Part shown: piece by piece, positions 1-10,952 of the stretch
How positions within the stretch are numbered: the first letter of the stretch is position 1
How the letters are laid out: each line of letters begins with the position of its first letter
Assembly (NCBI RefSeq): GCF_000092025.1
Contig: NC_003062.2
Span: 60,001-124,000, forward strand
Length of the DNA stretch: 64,000 bases
Direction: 5' to 3'
Origin: Agrobacterium fabrum str. C58
GTDB lineage: Bacteria > Pseudomonadota > Alphaproteobacteria > Rhizobiales > Rhizobiaceae
Translations under genes and position numbers: made by a program
Notes under the pieces: model-generated
What the model was told of the DNA's origin: nothing
The model's database searches: none
The model's input: only the letters and a program-made list of their open reading frames with translations

Positions 1-2340
<2,340 letters not shown>

Positions 2341-2606
2341 TTCCCATTGATTATGTTCATCGAACAAAGGTCGATGACATCTGTTCTGTCTTCACGCTGA
2401 CGTGGCCTTCGGCCACTACGCTGCAGACGGCGCGCCAAACGATTGGCGACGGACTAGCGTCCTGTATGGCTGCCAAGCTCGATCTCGAGTAAGGCAGGCA
2501 AACAGACCAGTCACAGAAAGACGTGTTAAATTAAATCAGACGAAAGTCTGCCAGCTTCTCGAAAACAACAGTCCATGTTAAAACATGAACAATGTTGCGT
2601 TTTGCC
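2341..2606 (+). other. 23S-5S transcribed spacer
   Basis: Non-coding spacer between 23S and 5S rRNA. It contains a small hairpin (GTGGCC TTCG GCCAC, near 2403-2417), probably part of precursor folding and processing. The sequence GCGTTTTGCC just before 5S is mirrored by GCAAAACGC just after it, which would extend the 5S terminal stem for RNase processing. No gene is seen. Confidence 0.6.
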
Positions 2607-2724
2607 GACCTGGTGGTTATCGCGGGGCGGCTGCACCCGTTCCCATTCCGAACACGGCCGTGAAACGCCCCAGCGCCAATGGTACTCCGTCTCAAGACGC
2701 GGGAGAGTAGGTCGCTGCCAGGTC
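2607..2724 (+). rRNA. rrf: 5S ribosomal RNA
   Basis: About 118 nt. The terminal helix GACCTGG (2607-2613) pairs with CCAGGTC (2718-2724). Internal 5S signatures are present (CCCATTCCGAACACGG, and CGGGAGAGTAGGTCGC near the end). It is the usual third rRNA of the operon and carries the standard alphaproteobacterial sequence. Confidence 0.97.
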
Positions 2725-2781
2725 TGCAAAACGCAACTCAAAATCTTCTCATTCACATACCTCGGCCCAGCCGACACCAAG

Positions 2782-2804
2782 GGCCGCTATCCAAGCGGCC
2801 TTTC
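2782..2804 (+). terminator. Intrinsic terminator after 5S rRNA
   Basis: Stem GGCCGCT (2782-2788) and AGCGGCC (2794-2800) with a short loop, followed by TTTCG. The T-run is short, so read-through into tRNA-fMet is possible. Confidence 0.6.
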
Positions 2805-2867
2805 GTCGTTTAAGGCAGGGCTTTAAAGGCAATGAAATGGCGTACAAAATCTTGTGCGCCCCTTAAA

Positions 2868-2956
2868 GGAGATAAATTGTGCCGCAATTTATCTCCGGCA
2901 AAGATCCGTCGTCGCTAAAGCAACGACGTAACCGCGACATTCGGCCTTGCCGAATG
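2868..2956 (+). other. Three consecutive stem-loops before tRNA-fMet
   Basis: Three hairpins follow one another: GGAGATAAATTG/CAATTTATCTCC (2868-2896, 12 bp, 5-nt loop); CGTCGT/ACGACG (near 2907-2928); and CATTCGG/CCGAATG (near 2938-2956). They have no T-run and contain no ORF. Likely precursor-processing structures between 5S and the distal tRNA of the operon; function inferred. Confidence 0.5.
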
Positions 2957-2963
2957 CGCTGGA

Positions 2964-3040
<77 letters not shown>

Positions 3041-3060
3041 AAATTTAAACCCAATATCAA

Positions 3061-3090
3061 AAGGCTTCGAGGAAACTCGGAGCCTTTTTG
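3061..3090 (+). terminator. Intrinsic terminator after tRNA-fMet
   Basis: AAGGCTTCGA...TCGGAGCC stem-loop followed by TTTTTG; probably the end of the rRNA operon transcript. Confidence 0.8.
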
Positions 3091-3195
3091 CGTTCCTCCA
3101 GAAACGGTAACAGCCCTCAGAAAAGCCATCTCCGGCATTGCCAGGATGCCTGAAATGGACATGATGCGCCATCAAGCCCAGCATGGAAAAACGAC

Positions 3196-5004
3196 GTGAA
3201 TGCCGATCCCTTAAATATCCTCAAGGCCGTCTATGGTTATGATGCGTTTCGCGGACGGCAGGGCGAAATCATCCAGCATGTGGTGGCAGGCAACAATGCG
3301 TTCGTTCTGATGCCGACGGGTGGCGGAAAGTCGCTTTGTTACCAGATCCCTGCGCTTGCCAGAGAGGGCATGGGGCTTGTCGTTTCGCCGCTGATCGCGC
3401 TGATGGTTGATCAGGTTGCCGCGCTGCGTCAGGCCGGTGTAAGAGCCGAAGCTCTCAATTCAGACCTTTCTCCGGAAGAGCGCCGCACGCTCTGGCGGGA
3501 TGTGCGAGCCGGCAATGTCGATATTCTCTACGCCGCGCCGGAAACTCTTTTGAAGCCTGATGTCCTTGATGCACTTCAATCCATTGACCTGTCGCTGATC
3601 GCCGTCGACGAGGCCCATTGCCTGTCGCAATGGGGGCATGATTTCCGACCGCCTTATCGCCAGCTCGATATGTTGATCGCGCGTTTTCCCAATACACCGA
3701 GGATGGCGCTGACGGCGACGGCTGACGAACCCACCCGTGCAGAGATTCTCGGCCATCTTGCCATTGATGAAGCTGATGCCTTCATTGCCGGCTTCGATCG
3801 CCCCAACATCCGCTATGCGATCATGGAGAAGGACAATCCCCGTACTCAGTTGAAACGTTTTCTCAACGGCCGGGAAAATGAAAGCGGCATCGTTTATTGC
3901 CTGTCGAAACGCAAAGTGGAAGAAACGGCGGCATGGCTGCGGGAAGAGGGCCGTGACGCGTTGCCCTATCACGCCGGCATGGATAAGGCCGCCCGCGAGG
4001 AAAACCAGACCCGTTTCCAGCATGGTGAGGCAGTCATCATCGTCGCGACGGTTGCCTTCGGTATGGGCATCGACAAGCCGGATGTGCGCTTCGTCGTCCA
4101 TATCGATCTGCCCGGAAGCATCGAGGCCTATTATCAGGAAACCGGCCGGGCCGGGCGCGATGGCCTGCCGTCCGATGTATTGATGCTCTATGGTTATGAA
4201 GATATTGCCCTGCGCAACCGTTTCATCGAGGAGTCGGACGCTGCGGACCAGCGCAAATACATGGAACGACAGAAGCTCGATGCGCTGCTTGGCCTTGCGG
4301 AAACCGCGGGTTGCCGGAGGCAGGTGCTGCTCTCCTATTTTGGCGACCGGTGCGAGCCTTGCGGCAATTGCGATACCTGCTCGTCGCCGCCCGATCTATT
4401 CGAGGGGGCCATTGCCGCACAGAAGCTGCTTTCCTGCATTTACCGCACGGGAGAACGTTTCGGACAGGCCTATGTCATCAGCGTATTGCTGGGCGCGCAG
4501 GATGAACGGATTACAAAGTTCGGGCACGATAGCATCACGACTTACGGGATCGGCAAGGAACACGACAATCGCACCTGGCGGGCCATTCTGCGTCAGCTGG
4601 TGGCGTTGCGCCTGATTGAGGTGGATCTGTCCGGGCATGGCGGATTGTCCATTTCAGAGAACGGGAGGCGGTTCCTGCGCGAAAAGCCTTCCCTGATGCT
4701 GAGGATACCGTCAGCGCCGCGGTCGACACGACGGGATGCGCCACGGAATGCAATGTCGACGGCTCTGCCGGAGGCAGACCGGGGCCTCTTTGAGGCGCTG
4801 CGTGCCAAGCGCATGGAAATTGCCCGCGCACAGAACGTTCCGCCCTATGTGATCTTTCACGACAAGACCCTCATTGAACTCGCGGCGGCGAGACCTGCCT
4901 CTGCGAAGGAGATGGCGCAGATCGCCGGCGTTGGGCAAACCAAGCTGGAGCGATACGGTCCCGCCTTTCTTGACACGATAATGCAGCACGCTGCTGGTGA
5001 ATAA
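3196..5004 (+). CDS. recQ: ATP-dependent DNA helicase RecQ
   Basis: 602 aa, the usual length for bacterial RecQ. A 3'-5' superfamily 2 DNA helicase for recombination repair and fork processing. In order: Walker [16 protein letters not shown] (about residues 40-55), DEAH box [15 protein letters not shown] (about 138), helicase motif VI with GRAGRDG (about 317), the RecQ C-terminal zinc cysteines in the segment CRR...[10 protein letters not shown] (about 371-395), winged helix, and an HRDC domain from about 525. The start is GTG at 3196; the nearby ATG at 3183 is out of frame. It stands alone between the rRNA operon and the convergent frcR. Confidence 0.96.
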   Translation: MNADPLNILKAVYGYDAFRGRQGEIIQHVVAGNNAFVLMPTGGGKSLCYQIPALAREGMGLVVSPLIALMVDQVAALRQAGVRAEALNSDLSPEERRTLWRDVRAGNVDILYAAPETLLKPDVLDALQSIDLSLIAVDEAHCLSQWGHDFRPPYRQLDMLIARFPNTPRMALTATADEPTRAEILGHLAIDEADAFIAGFDRPNIRYAIMEKDNPRTQLKRFLNGRENESGIVYCLSKRKVEETAAWLREEGRDALPYHAGMDKAAREENQTRFQHGEAVIIVATVAFGMGIDKPDVRFVVHIDLPGSIEAYYQETGRAGRDGLPSDVLMLYGYEDIALRNRFIEESDAADQRKYMERQKLDALLGLAETAGCRRQVLLSYFGDRCEPCGNCDTCSSPPDLFEGAIAAQKLLSCIYRTGERFGQAYVISVLLGAQDERITKFGHDSITTYGIGKEHDNRTWRAILRQLVALRLIEVDLSGHGGLSISENGRRFLREKPSLMLRIPSAPRSTRRDAPRNAMSTALPEADRGLFEALRAKRMEIARAQNVPPYVIFHDKTLIELAAARPASAKEMAQIAGVGQTKLERYGPAFLDTIMQHAAGE

Positions 5005-5017
5005 TCGCCAGATGAGC

Positions 5018-5054
5018 CAAAAAAGAGCCGGGTAAGGAACCCGGTAAAGGCTCT
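5018..5054 (-). terminator. Terminator of frcR
   Basis: Read on the minus strand, AGAGCC...GGCTCT with an inner ACCGGG/CCCGGT stem is followed by TTTTTTGG. The stem is also present in recQ mRNA but lacks a T-run there. Confidence 0.75.
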
Positions 5055-6286
5055 CAGCCCGTCGTATCCTTGAACAGAACGTTCTGATCGATGAGATAAC
5101 GCGAAAACAGCGGAAGGCTTGCACCGCCGATTGCCCGAGCCTGGCTGCCAACCGCACCTTCGACGATCTCCGGCAGCGTGACACCCTGAAGATCGTGATG
5201 CTTCAGGGCAAGCCGGGTGGCGGAAACGATTCTTGTCCGAACCCAGTCGGGAAAGCCACCATCGATGATGACGCTGGAAAAATCTATAATGGAGGCCGCG
5301 GCAATAACAGCCTGGGCCAGCGCGGCGGCGGTTTTTTGAATCCAGTTTTCCAGCGGTTCGCCGAAGTCGATCCACTCGTCCGGGGAGAACCATAGGGGAC
5401 GGGGATCAATGCCCCTTTCGCGCAGCATGTTTTCCAGAACGAAGATCGAGGCGATTTTCAGCAATTGAACCGTATTGCCATCCTGCCCTTGTACCGGCAA
5501 TGGACCGATCGCGCCGGCGGTGCCCGTCTTTCCGGAAAACAGTGCTGAATTCAAGACCACACCACCGCCGATGAAGGAGCCGATGAAGACGTAAAGAAAA
5601 TCCGCATAGTTCTGGCCCGCGCCGAAAACCAGTTCGGCACCGCAAGCGCTTGTGGCGTCATTTTGTAGAAAGACCGGGTAACTGATGCCATTGGCAATTT
5701 CTGAGCGGATATCGACGTCCCGCCACCGTTCCATTTCGGCTTGCGGGGCGCCCACTTCCTGGGCCCAGTTCCACAATTCGAACGGGGCGGCGATGCCGAC
5801 ACCGGCAATTTTTTGCCGCTCGACCGCAGAGAGTTTTGATTCGAGCTCGGATATGCCCTCTATGACAAAGGGCAATATCCACTCCGGCATGGGGTAGGGA
5901 TAGGTCTTGCGGAGCTTGAGCCTGATGCGCCCGACGAAATCCATCAGCACGAGATCGACACTGCGACGGCCGATCTTGACGCCAAAAGAAAATACGGCAT
6001 CGGGATTAAGGCGCATCGGCGTCGATGGCTGGCCCACCTTGCCGCGCAGTCTTTCGCCACGAATGAGAAGACCATCCTTTTCAAGCGAACGCATGATGAC
6101 GGAAACGGTCTGCGCCGAAAGGCCGCAAAGTCTTGATATTTCGGCTTTTGACAGCCCGCCATGACGGCGAACGAGGGACAGCACGAGCCGCTCGTTATAA
6201 GCGCGCACCCCGATCTGGTTGGCACCGCCGCTCATATCCATGGTAGTGGGCGGCGCTTGCGGCGCCGTCTCGACAGATTGTCTCAT
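5054..6286 (-). CDS. frcR: ROK-family transcriptional regulator, probable fructose operon repressor FrcR
   Basis: 410 aa. An N-terminal winged helix-turn-helix (about residues 35-95, with LSKAEISRLCGLSAQTVS) is followed by a ROK sugar-kinase-like domain. The domain carries ROK-type motifs such as GVGIAAPFELW and LQNDATSACGAELVFGAG. The classical ROK zinc motif CxCGxxGC is not seen, so sugar binding may be non-enzymatic. Start ATG at 6286 has SD GGAGG 8 bases upstream. The gene is divergent from frcBCAK, as in Sinorhizobium meliloti, where the ROK gene frcR lies beside the fructose/mannose/ribose importer genes. Effector and repressor role are inferred from that locus. Confidence 0.85.
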   Translation of the reverse strand: MRQSVETAPQAPPTTMDMSGGANQIGVRAYNERLVLSLVRRHGGLSKAEISRLCGLSAQTVSVIMRSLEKDGLLIRGERLRGKVGQPSTPMRLNPDAVFSFGVKIGRRSVDLVLMDFVGRIRLKLRKTYPYPMPEWILPFVIEGISELESKLSAVERQKIAGVGIAAPFELWNWAQEVGAPQAEMERWRDVDIRSEIANGISYPVFLQNDATSACGAELVFGAGQNYADFLYVFIGSFIGGGVVLNSALFSGKTGTAGAIGPLPVQGQDGNTVQLLKIASIFVLENMLRERGIDPRPLWFSPDEWIDFGEPLENWIQKTAAALAQAVIAAASIIDFSSVIIDGGFPDWVRTRIVSATRLALKHHDLQGVTLPEIVEGAVGSQARAIGGASLPLFSRYLIDQNVLFKDTTG

Positions 6287-6550
6287 AATGTCATCCTCCC
6301 GCCCGCCATATCCGCCGTGACCGATACAGGGGGCTTTATGGCAATCTTGCTATCGCAACGTTAAACGACGCGGCGATATTCCTCCTTGCCGCTTGTCAGA
6401 ATGCCATACGGAATTAATAATTCAATCGGATTTATTTATTGACAGCCGTTTCCTTTGGTGGTTCCATCTGCATCAACGGTCGTCGATCTCGGAGGAGACG
6501 GGATCGTCGGGTAACCGTCACGGTGCTCAAATATCCATTGGGAGGATCTC
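6287..6550. promoter_or_regulatory. Divergent frcR-frcB control region
   Basis: 264 bp between the two start codons. TTGACA at 6439-6444 is a candidate -35 for frcB, though the -10 is not clear. The AT-rich inverted repeat GAATT-AAT-AATTC at 6411-6423 just upstream is a candidate FrcR operator. SD GGGAGG sits before the frcB ATG. Operator assignment is inference. Confidence 0.45.
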
Positions 6551-7573
6551 ATGAAGACCACTGTTTCCGCTCTTCTGGGCGCGCTCGCGCTTGGCGTTTC
6601 TTTCGCTTCCGCTGCATCTGCCGCCGATACGTCGGTTTGCCTGATTACCAAAACCGACACCAACCCCTTTTTCGTCAAGATGAAAGAAGGCGCGACCGCC
6701 AAGGCGAAAGAACTCGGCGTGACGCTGAAGTCCTATGCCGGCAAGATCGACGGTGATTCCGAAAGCCAGGTTGCCGCGATCGAGACCTGCATCGCCGATG
6801 GCGCCAAGGGTATCCTGATCACCGCATCGGACACCAAGGGCATCGTTCCGGCCGTACAGAAGGCGCGTGACGCCGGCCTTCTCGTCATTGCCCTCGATAC
6901 GCCTCTGGAACCCGTCGATGCCGCCGATTCCACTTTCGCCACCGACAATCTTCTGGCCGGCGAGCTGATCGGCAAATGGGCCGCCGGTACCCTTGGCGAC
7001 AAGGCCAAGGACGCAAAAATTGCCTTCCTCAACCTTACCCCCTCCCAGCCGACGGTTGACGTGCTGCGCAACCAGGGCTTCATGAAGGGCTTCGGCATCG
7101 ACGTGAAGGACATCAACAAGATCGGCGATGAAGACGACAAGCGCATCGTTGGCCACGACGTTACCAACGGTAACGAAGAAGGTGGCCGTTCGGCGATGGA
7201 AAATCTGCTTCAGAAAGACCCGACGATCAACGTCGTCCACACGATCAACGAGCCTGCTGCTGCTGGCGCTTATGAAGCGCTGAAGGCCGTCGGCCGCGAA
7301 AAGGACGTACTGATCGTTTCCGTCGATGGCGGTTGCCCAGGCGTTAAGAACGTCGCGGAAGGCGTGATTGGTGCAACGTCCCAGCAATATCCGTTGCTGA
7401 TGGCGGCGCTCGGTGTCGAAGCCGTCAAGAAGTTTGCCGACACGGGCGAAAAGCCGAAGCCGACAGCTGGCAAGAACTTTTTCGACACCGGCGTGACGCT
7501 GGTAACGGACAAGCCGGTCAAGGGCCTCGATTCCATCGACACCAAGGAAGGCCTGAAGAAGTGCTGGGGCTGA
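6551..7573 (+). CDS. frcB: Fructose-type sugar ABC transporter, periplasmic binding protein FrcB
   Basis: 340 aa. A Sec signal peptide ([23 protein letters not shown], cleavage near residue 25) precedes a ribose-binding-like type I periplasmic fold. Typical start is [22 protein letters not shown]. Sequence and gene order match rhizobial FrcB, which binds fructose with mannose and ribose as alternatives. Start ATG has SD GGGAGGA. It is the first gene of frcBCAK; a strong hairpin follows it, consistent with the binding protein being made in excess over membrane subunits. Substrate is inferred from the family. Confidence 0.92.
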   Translation: MKTTVSALLGALALGVSFASAASAADTSVCLITKTDTNPFFVKMKEGATAKAKELGVTLKSYAGKIDGDSESQVAAIETCIADGAKGILITASDTKGIVPAVQKARDAGLLVIALDTPLEPVDAADSTFATDNLLAGELIGKWAAGTLGDKAKDAKIAFLNLTPSQPTVDVLRNQGFMKGFGIDVKDINKIGDEDDKRIVGHDVTNGNEEGGRSAMENLLQKDPTINVVHTINEPAAAGAYEALKAVGREKDVLIVSVDGGCPGVKNVAEGVIGATSQQYPLLMAALGVEAVKKFADTGEKPKPTAGKNFFDTGVTLVTDKPVKGLDSIDTKEGLKKCWG

Positions 7574-7593
7574 TGCCGCGCCTTTGAAAAGCC

Positions 7594-7614
7594 GCGGGGG
7601 CAATCTGCCCCCGC
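7594..7614 (+). terminator. Intercistronic hairpin frcB-frcC
   Basis: GCGGGGGCA (7594-7602), loop ATC, TGCCCCCGC (7606-7614): a perfect 9-bp GC stem with no T-run. More likely an mRNA-stabilising or partial-termination element than a full terminator. The 183 bases from here to frcC hold no gene. Confidence 0.6.
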
Positions 7615-7797
7615 CCATTAACCTGAATGGTTTAAGAGCTCGATCTGGGTGATCGGACAGAAACAAACGAGCGCGCCGGGCGACCGCTGACGGAACTGAG
7701 GCACGCTTCTCAACAGTTTGAATCTACGCATTATCCCCCTCCGGAGAGCGATCCCGGCTTCAGGGCTGATGCGATGGAGCGATCGGGAGGAAAATCC

Positions 7798-8880
7798 ATG
7801 AGCGATCAGCCAGTGCGGGCGCAACCGCACAATGAATTTGAAAAAGTGCTGTCAGGAAGTTCGACCCAGGTCGCTGCTTTTGATACGCACAACAAGAGTT
7901 TGCTGGAAAAATTCCAGCACTTTCTGCATTCCAGCCCTGCGGCTGTTCCCCTGATCGTTCTGGTGCTGTCACTTGCCATCTTCGGCATGACGCTGGGCGG
8001 CAAGTTCTTTTCGGCTTTCTCGCTGACGCTTATTCTTCAGCAGGTGGCAATCGTCGGCATTGTCGGCGCGGCGCAGTCGCTGGTCATTCTGACCGCGGGT
8101 ATCGATCTTTCGGTCGGTGCCATCATGGTTCTCTCCTCCGTCGTCATGGGCCAGTTCACCTTCCGTTATGGTCTGCCTGCGGAACTTTCCATTATCTGCG
8201 GTCTCGCAGTCGGCGCGTTTTGTGGTTTCATCAACGGCGTGCTGGTATCGCGCATGCGGCTGCCGCCCTTCATCGTCACGCTCGGCATGTGGCAGATCGT
8301 GCTGGCCACCAATTTCCTCTATTCGGCTAACGAGACGATCCGCGCTCAGGACATTGTCCAGCAAGCGCCCATTCTTCAGTTTTTCGGCAATAATATTCGT
8401 ATCGGCAATGCCGTCTTCACCTACGGCGTTCTCGCGATGGTTCTGCTCGTCGCTTTGCTCTGGTATGTGCTCAACCGCACCGCTTGGGGGCGCCATCTTT
8501 ATGCGGTCGGTGACGATCCAGACGCGGCTGAACTTGCTGGCGTTAACGTCAAGCGCATGCTGACGACCGTCTATACCCTGTCCGGCCTTATCTGCGCCTT
8601 CGCGGGTTGGGCTCTCATCGGTCGCATCGGCTCGGTGTCGCCGACTGCCGGTCAGTTCGCCAACATTGAATCCATCACTGCAGTGGTCATCGGCGGCATC
8701 TCGCTGTTCGGCGGACGCGGTTCCATCATGGGCATGATCTTCGGTGCGCTGATCGTCGGCGTCTTTTCGCTGGGCCTCAGGCTCATCGGGACAGATCCGC
8801 AATGGACCTATCTGTTGATTGGCGTCCTCATCATCTTGGCCGTGGCAATCGACCAGTGGATTAGAAAGGTAGCAGGCTGA
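7798..8880 (+). CDS. frcC: Fructose-type sugar ABC transporter, permease FrcC
   Basis: 360 aa, very hydrophobic after a soluble N-terminus of about 45 residues. It belongs to the branched-chain/ribose permease family (BPD_transp_2), with about eight to ten membrane helices. The family signature region GITALL-like GITAVVIGGISLFGGRGS is near residues 295-315. Start ATG 7798 is chosen over an upstream in-frame ATG at 7774 because GGGAGG lies 7 bases before it. The stop overlaps the frcA start (TGATG), suggesting coupled translation. The permease probably works as a dimer with FrcA. Confidence 0.93.
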   Translation: MSDQPVRAQPHNEFEKVLSGSSTQVAAFDTHNKSLLEKFQHFLHSSPAAVPLIVLVLSLAIFGMTLGGKFFSAFSLTLILQQVAIVGIVGAAQSLVILTAGIDLSVGAIMVLSSVVMGQFTFRYGLPAELSIICGLAVGAFCGFINGVLVSRMRLPPFIVTLGMWQIVLATNFLYSANETIRAQDIVQQAPILQFFGNNIRIGNAVFTYGVLAMVLLVALLWYVLNRTAWGRHLYAVGDDPDAAELAGVNVKRMLTTVYTLSGLICAFAGWALIGRIGSVSPTAGQFANIESITAVVIGGISLFGGRGSIMGMIFGALIVGVFSLGLRLIGTDPQWTYLLIGVLIILAVAIDQWIRKVAG

Positions 8881-9662
8881 TGGCAAAAGAACCTATCCTC
8901 ACAGCGCGCAATCTCGTTAAACGCTACGGTCGCGTGACCGCACTCGATAATGCTGACTTCGATCTTTATCCGGGCGAAATCCTCGCGGTCATCGGTGATA
9001 ACGGCGCCGGAAAATCCTCGCTCATCAAGGCGATTTCCGGTGCGGTGACGCCCGATGAAGGGGAAATCAGGCTCGAAGGCCAGCCCGTCCAGTTCCGTTC
9101 GCCCATTGAGGCGCGCAAGGCGGGTATTGAAACGGTCTATCAGAACCTTGCGCTCTCGCCGGCGCTTTCCATAGCTGACAATATGTTTCTGGGCCGGGAG
9201 ATCCGTAAACCCGGCATTCAGGGCAGCCTGTTCCGCGCGCTCGACCGTCCGGCAATGGAGAAATTCGCCCGCGAGAAACTGTCCGAACTCGGCCTGATGA
9301 CGATCCAGAACATCAACCAGGCGGTGGAAACCCTTTCGGGTGGCCAGCGTCAGGGTGTGGCTGTGGCGCGTGCGGCAGCCTTCGGCTCCAAGGTCGTCAT
9401 CCTCGACGAACCGACGGCGGCGCTTGGCGTCAAGGAAAGCCGCCGCGTGCTGGAGCTTATTCTCGATGTGCGCTCACGCGGTCTGCCGATCGTTCTGATC
9501 TCGCACAACATGCCGCATGTGTTCGAGGTTGCGGATCGCATCCATATTCATCGGCTGGGCAAACGCCTTTGCGTCATCAATCCGAAGGACTATTCGATGT
9601 CGGATGCCGTCGCCTTCATGACCGGTGCCAAGGAAGCGCCCCAGGAAACGCTTGCCGCATGA
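8880..9662 (+). CDS. frcA: Fructose-type sugar ABC transporter, ATP-binding protein FrcA
   Basis: 260 aa. Walker A GDNGAGKSS (about residues 39-47), signature LSGGQRQGVAVARA (about 152), Walker B VVILDEPTAALG and the switch His in LISHNMPHVFEV. Most CUT2 importers use a tandem ATPase of about 500 aa; FrcA has one nucleotide-binding domain and so must act as a homodimer. The C-terminal part (about 230-260) keeps the MTGAKE end typical of single-domain sugar ATPases. The gene overlaps frcC by one base and frcK by four (ATGA). Confidence 0.94.
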   Translation: MAKEPILTARNLVKRYGRVTALDNADFDLYPGEILAVIGDNGAGKSSLIKAISGAVTPDEGEIRLEGQPVQFRSPIEARKAGIETVYQNLALSPALSIADNMFLGREIRKPGIQGSLFRALDRPAMEKFAREKLSELGLMTIQNINQAVETLSGGQRQGVAVARAAAFGSKVVILDEPTAALGVKESRRVLELILDVRSRGLPIVLISHNMPHVFEVADRIHIHRLGKRLCVINPKDYSMSDAVAFMTGAKEAPQETLAA

Positions 9663-10288
9663 CGCTGAAGCTTGAGACGATCGTCGAAGACGTGCTTCGA
9701 CGGGCAGAGGGTCAATCCCGTTTCATCATTGCCATTGCCGGTCCCCCAGGGGCCGGCAAATCCACGCTGGCGGACGCGCTTTGTGATGCCTTGCGCGCTC
9801 GCGGCGAAACGGCCGCCGTGTTGCCCATGGATGGCTTCCATATGGACAACGGAATTCTCGAAGAACGGGGTCTGCTGTCACGAAAGGGTGCGCCCGAAAC
9901 ATTCGACGTGCGTGGCTTCCTTGATATCGTCTCCGCCGTCCGCGAGGGCGGGCAGGAAGTTCTTGTCCCGGTTTTCGACCGCTCCCGCGAGATCGCCATT
10001 GCCTCCGCCCGAGCGATTGCGCCGGACACGCGCCTGATCCTTGCCGAGGGCAATTATCTGCTGCTCAACGAGGCGCCATGGACGGTGCTTTCCGGGAGTT
10101 TCGATCTCACCATTTTTGTGGGTCCATCCGTCGCGGTGCTTGAAGAGAGGCTGCGCAACAGATGGCAGGGCTATGGGCTCAATGCCGCTCAAATCCACGC
10201 CAAACTGTTTGAAAACGATCTTCCCAACGGAAAAAGGGTGATCGAAAACGCCCGTCCCGCCGATATCCACATCGATATCTGGGAATAG
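9659..10288 (+). CDS. frcK: P-loop kinase-like protein FrcK
   Basis: 209 aa. Start ATG 9659 overlaps the frcA stop (ATGA). A longer in-frame extension into frcA from 9569 is rejected. It is a uridine kinase/pantothenate kinase-like P-loop protein: Walker A AGPPGAGKSTLADAL (about residues 25-39), DGFHMDN (about 60), and a nucleoside-kinase-type lid with RNRWQGYGL. In S. meliloti the fourth gene of the fructose operon, frcK, encodes a protein of this type. It probably phosphorylates an imported sugar or nucleoside; the substrate is not shown by sequence. Confidence 0.85.
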   Translation: MTLKLETIVEDVLRRAEGQSRFIIAIAGPPGAGKSTLADALCDALRARGETAAVLPMDGFHMDNGILEERGLLSRKGAPETFDVRGFLDIVSAVREGGQEVLVPVFDRSREIAIASARAIAPDTRLILAEGNYLLLNEAPWTVLSGSFDLTIFVGPSVAVLEERLRNRWQGYGLNAAQIHAKLFENDLPNGKRVIENARPADIHIDIWE

Positions 10289-10397
10289 ATTAACACTTTT
10301 CCCCCTTGAGTGGCAGTTCCGATCTGCCGTTAAGCCTTTGTTGACCATGTGTTGAATCTTTTTGATCCACAGGGTGGGGCTTTTGTGTGTCTACTTA

Positions 10398-10434
10398 TTG
10401 ACGAGAAAATTTCCTCATATACTATATGTGGTGT
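10398..10434 (+). promoter_or_regulatory. nrd promoter with likely NrdR box
   Basis: TTGACG (10398-10403) is a plausible -35. The AT-rich stretch 10418-10427 would hold the -10. Overlapping it, ATACTATATGTGGTGT (10419-10434) matches 13 of 16 positions of the NrdR box consensus ACACwAtATaTwGTGT. A weak second half-match lies one usual spacing (31 bp) upstream at 10388-10403. This would place NrdR, the dATP-sensing RNR repressor, on the promoter. Confidence 0.6.
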
Positions 10435-10632
10435 TCAAGGTTCTTCCGATTCGCTAGGGTTGGGAGCTAAGACGGGAATTCGGTGCGTAACGCCATCACG
10501 GCGGAGCAAGGCCGAAACTGCCCCCGCAACTGTGAGCGGCGAGCATCGTTCCGATTTGAGCCACTGGAGCCAAAAGCTCCGGGAAGGCTGGAATAGATGT
10601 TGTGACCCGCAAGTCAGGAGACCTGCCTTGAG
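10428..10632 (+). ncRNA. Cobalamin (AdoCbl-type) riboswitch
   Basis: All core segments are in order: GGTGTTC...GGGAATTCGGTG near 10430-10485, CCCCCGCAACTGT at 10521-10533, GCCACTG at 10560-10566, GGGAAGGC at 10581-10588, GACCCGCAAGTCAGGAGACC near 10604-10623, including the B12 box AAGTCAGGAGACCTGCCT (10611-10628). It sits in the leader of nrdHIEF. In known cases B12 riboswitches repress B12-independent isozymes when a B12-dependent enzyme exists; a class II RNR elsewhere in the genome is inferred. Confidence 0.93.
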
Positions 10633-10952
10633 CGCAAATGTCCACGGGCGGGGTGTCCGGAGGAAGGTGTTTGACGCAAATGATTTGCGTGCGCCCTTTT
10701 CTGCCCCTCCAGAACAAGCTTCGGGGTGAAGTCATGCCAGTGCATTTCTTTGAGTTGCTACGCTCGTCGGCGTAGAAAGTGATTTTCCGCGGCTTGGAGT
10801 ATGTCAGGGAATGGGAACCGGTTTTCCCGCCTGAAAATACGACGAACTCTCAAGCCGCGCGCCTCGCCTGAATGACAGATCCATCGCCACCCGATTGCGA
10901 TTGCAATCGGCAATGTTGAGCCGTGTCCGAAATCGGCTTCGAAAGGGAAATT
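10633..10952 (+). other. Structured nrd leader between riboswitch and nrdH
   Basis: 320 bases without a convincing gene. Elements seen: hairpin ACGCAAA-TGA-TTTGCGT (10674-10690) followed six bases later by TTTT, possibly the expression platform; CTACGC/GCGTAG (10758-10775); a 70-bp palindromic repeat (10789-10858); and CCGATTGC-GATT-GCAATCGG (10891-10910), 42 bases before nrdH. A 20-codon GTG-initiated frame (10667-10729) follows GGAGGAAG but is of doubtful reality. Confidence 0.5.
10789..10858. repeat. Palindromic intergenic repeat, copy 1
   Basis: Nested inverted repeat: GCGGCTTG/CAAGCCGC (10789-10796 with 10851-10858), GAGT/ACTC, TCAGG/CCTGA (10804-10808 with 10830-10834) and GGGAA/TTCCC around AACCGGTTTT. 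The core GGGAAnnGGnAACCGGTTTTCCCG recurs at 24355-24399. It resembles the small palindromic repeats scattered between genes in Rhizobiaceae; family membership not tested. Confidence 0.7.

Noticed and set aside
6527..7666. 379-codon minus-strand frame over frcB
   Set aside because: Shadow of frcB, which has signal peptide, SD and family match.
10349..10729. 126-codon frame
   Set aside because: It spans the promoter, NrdR box and the whole cobalamin riboswitch; no protein family is visible.
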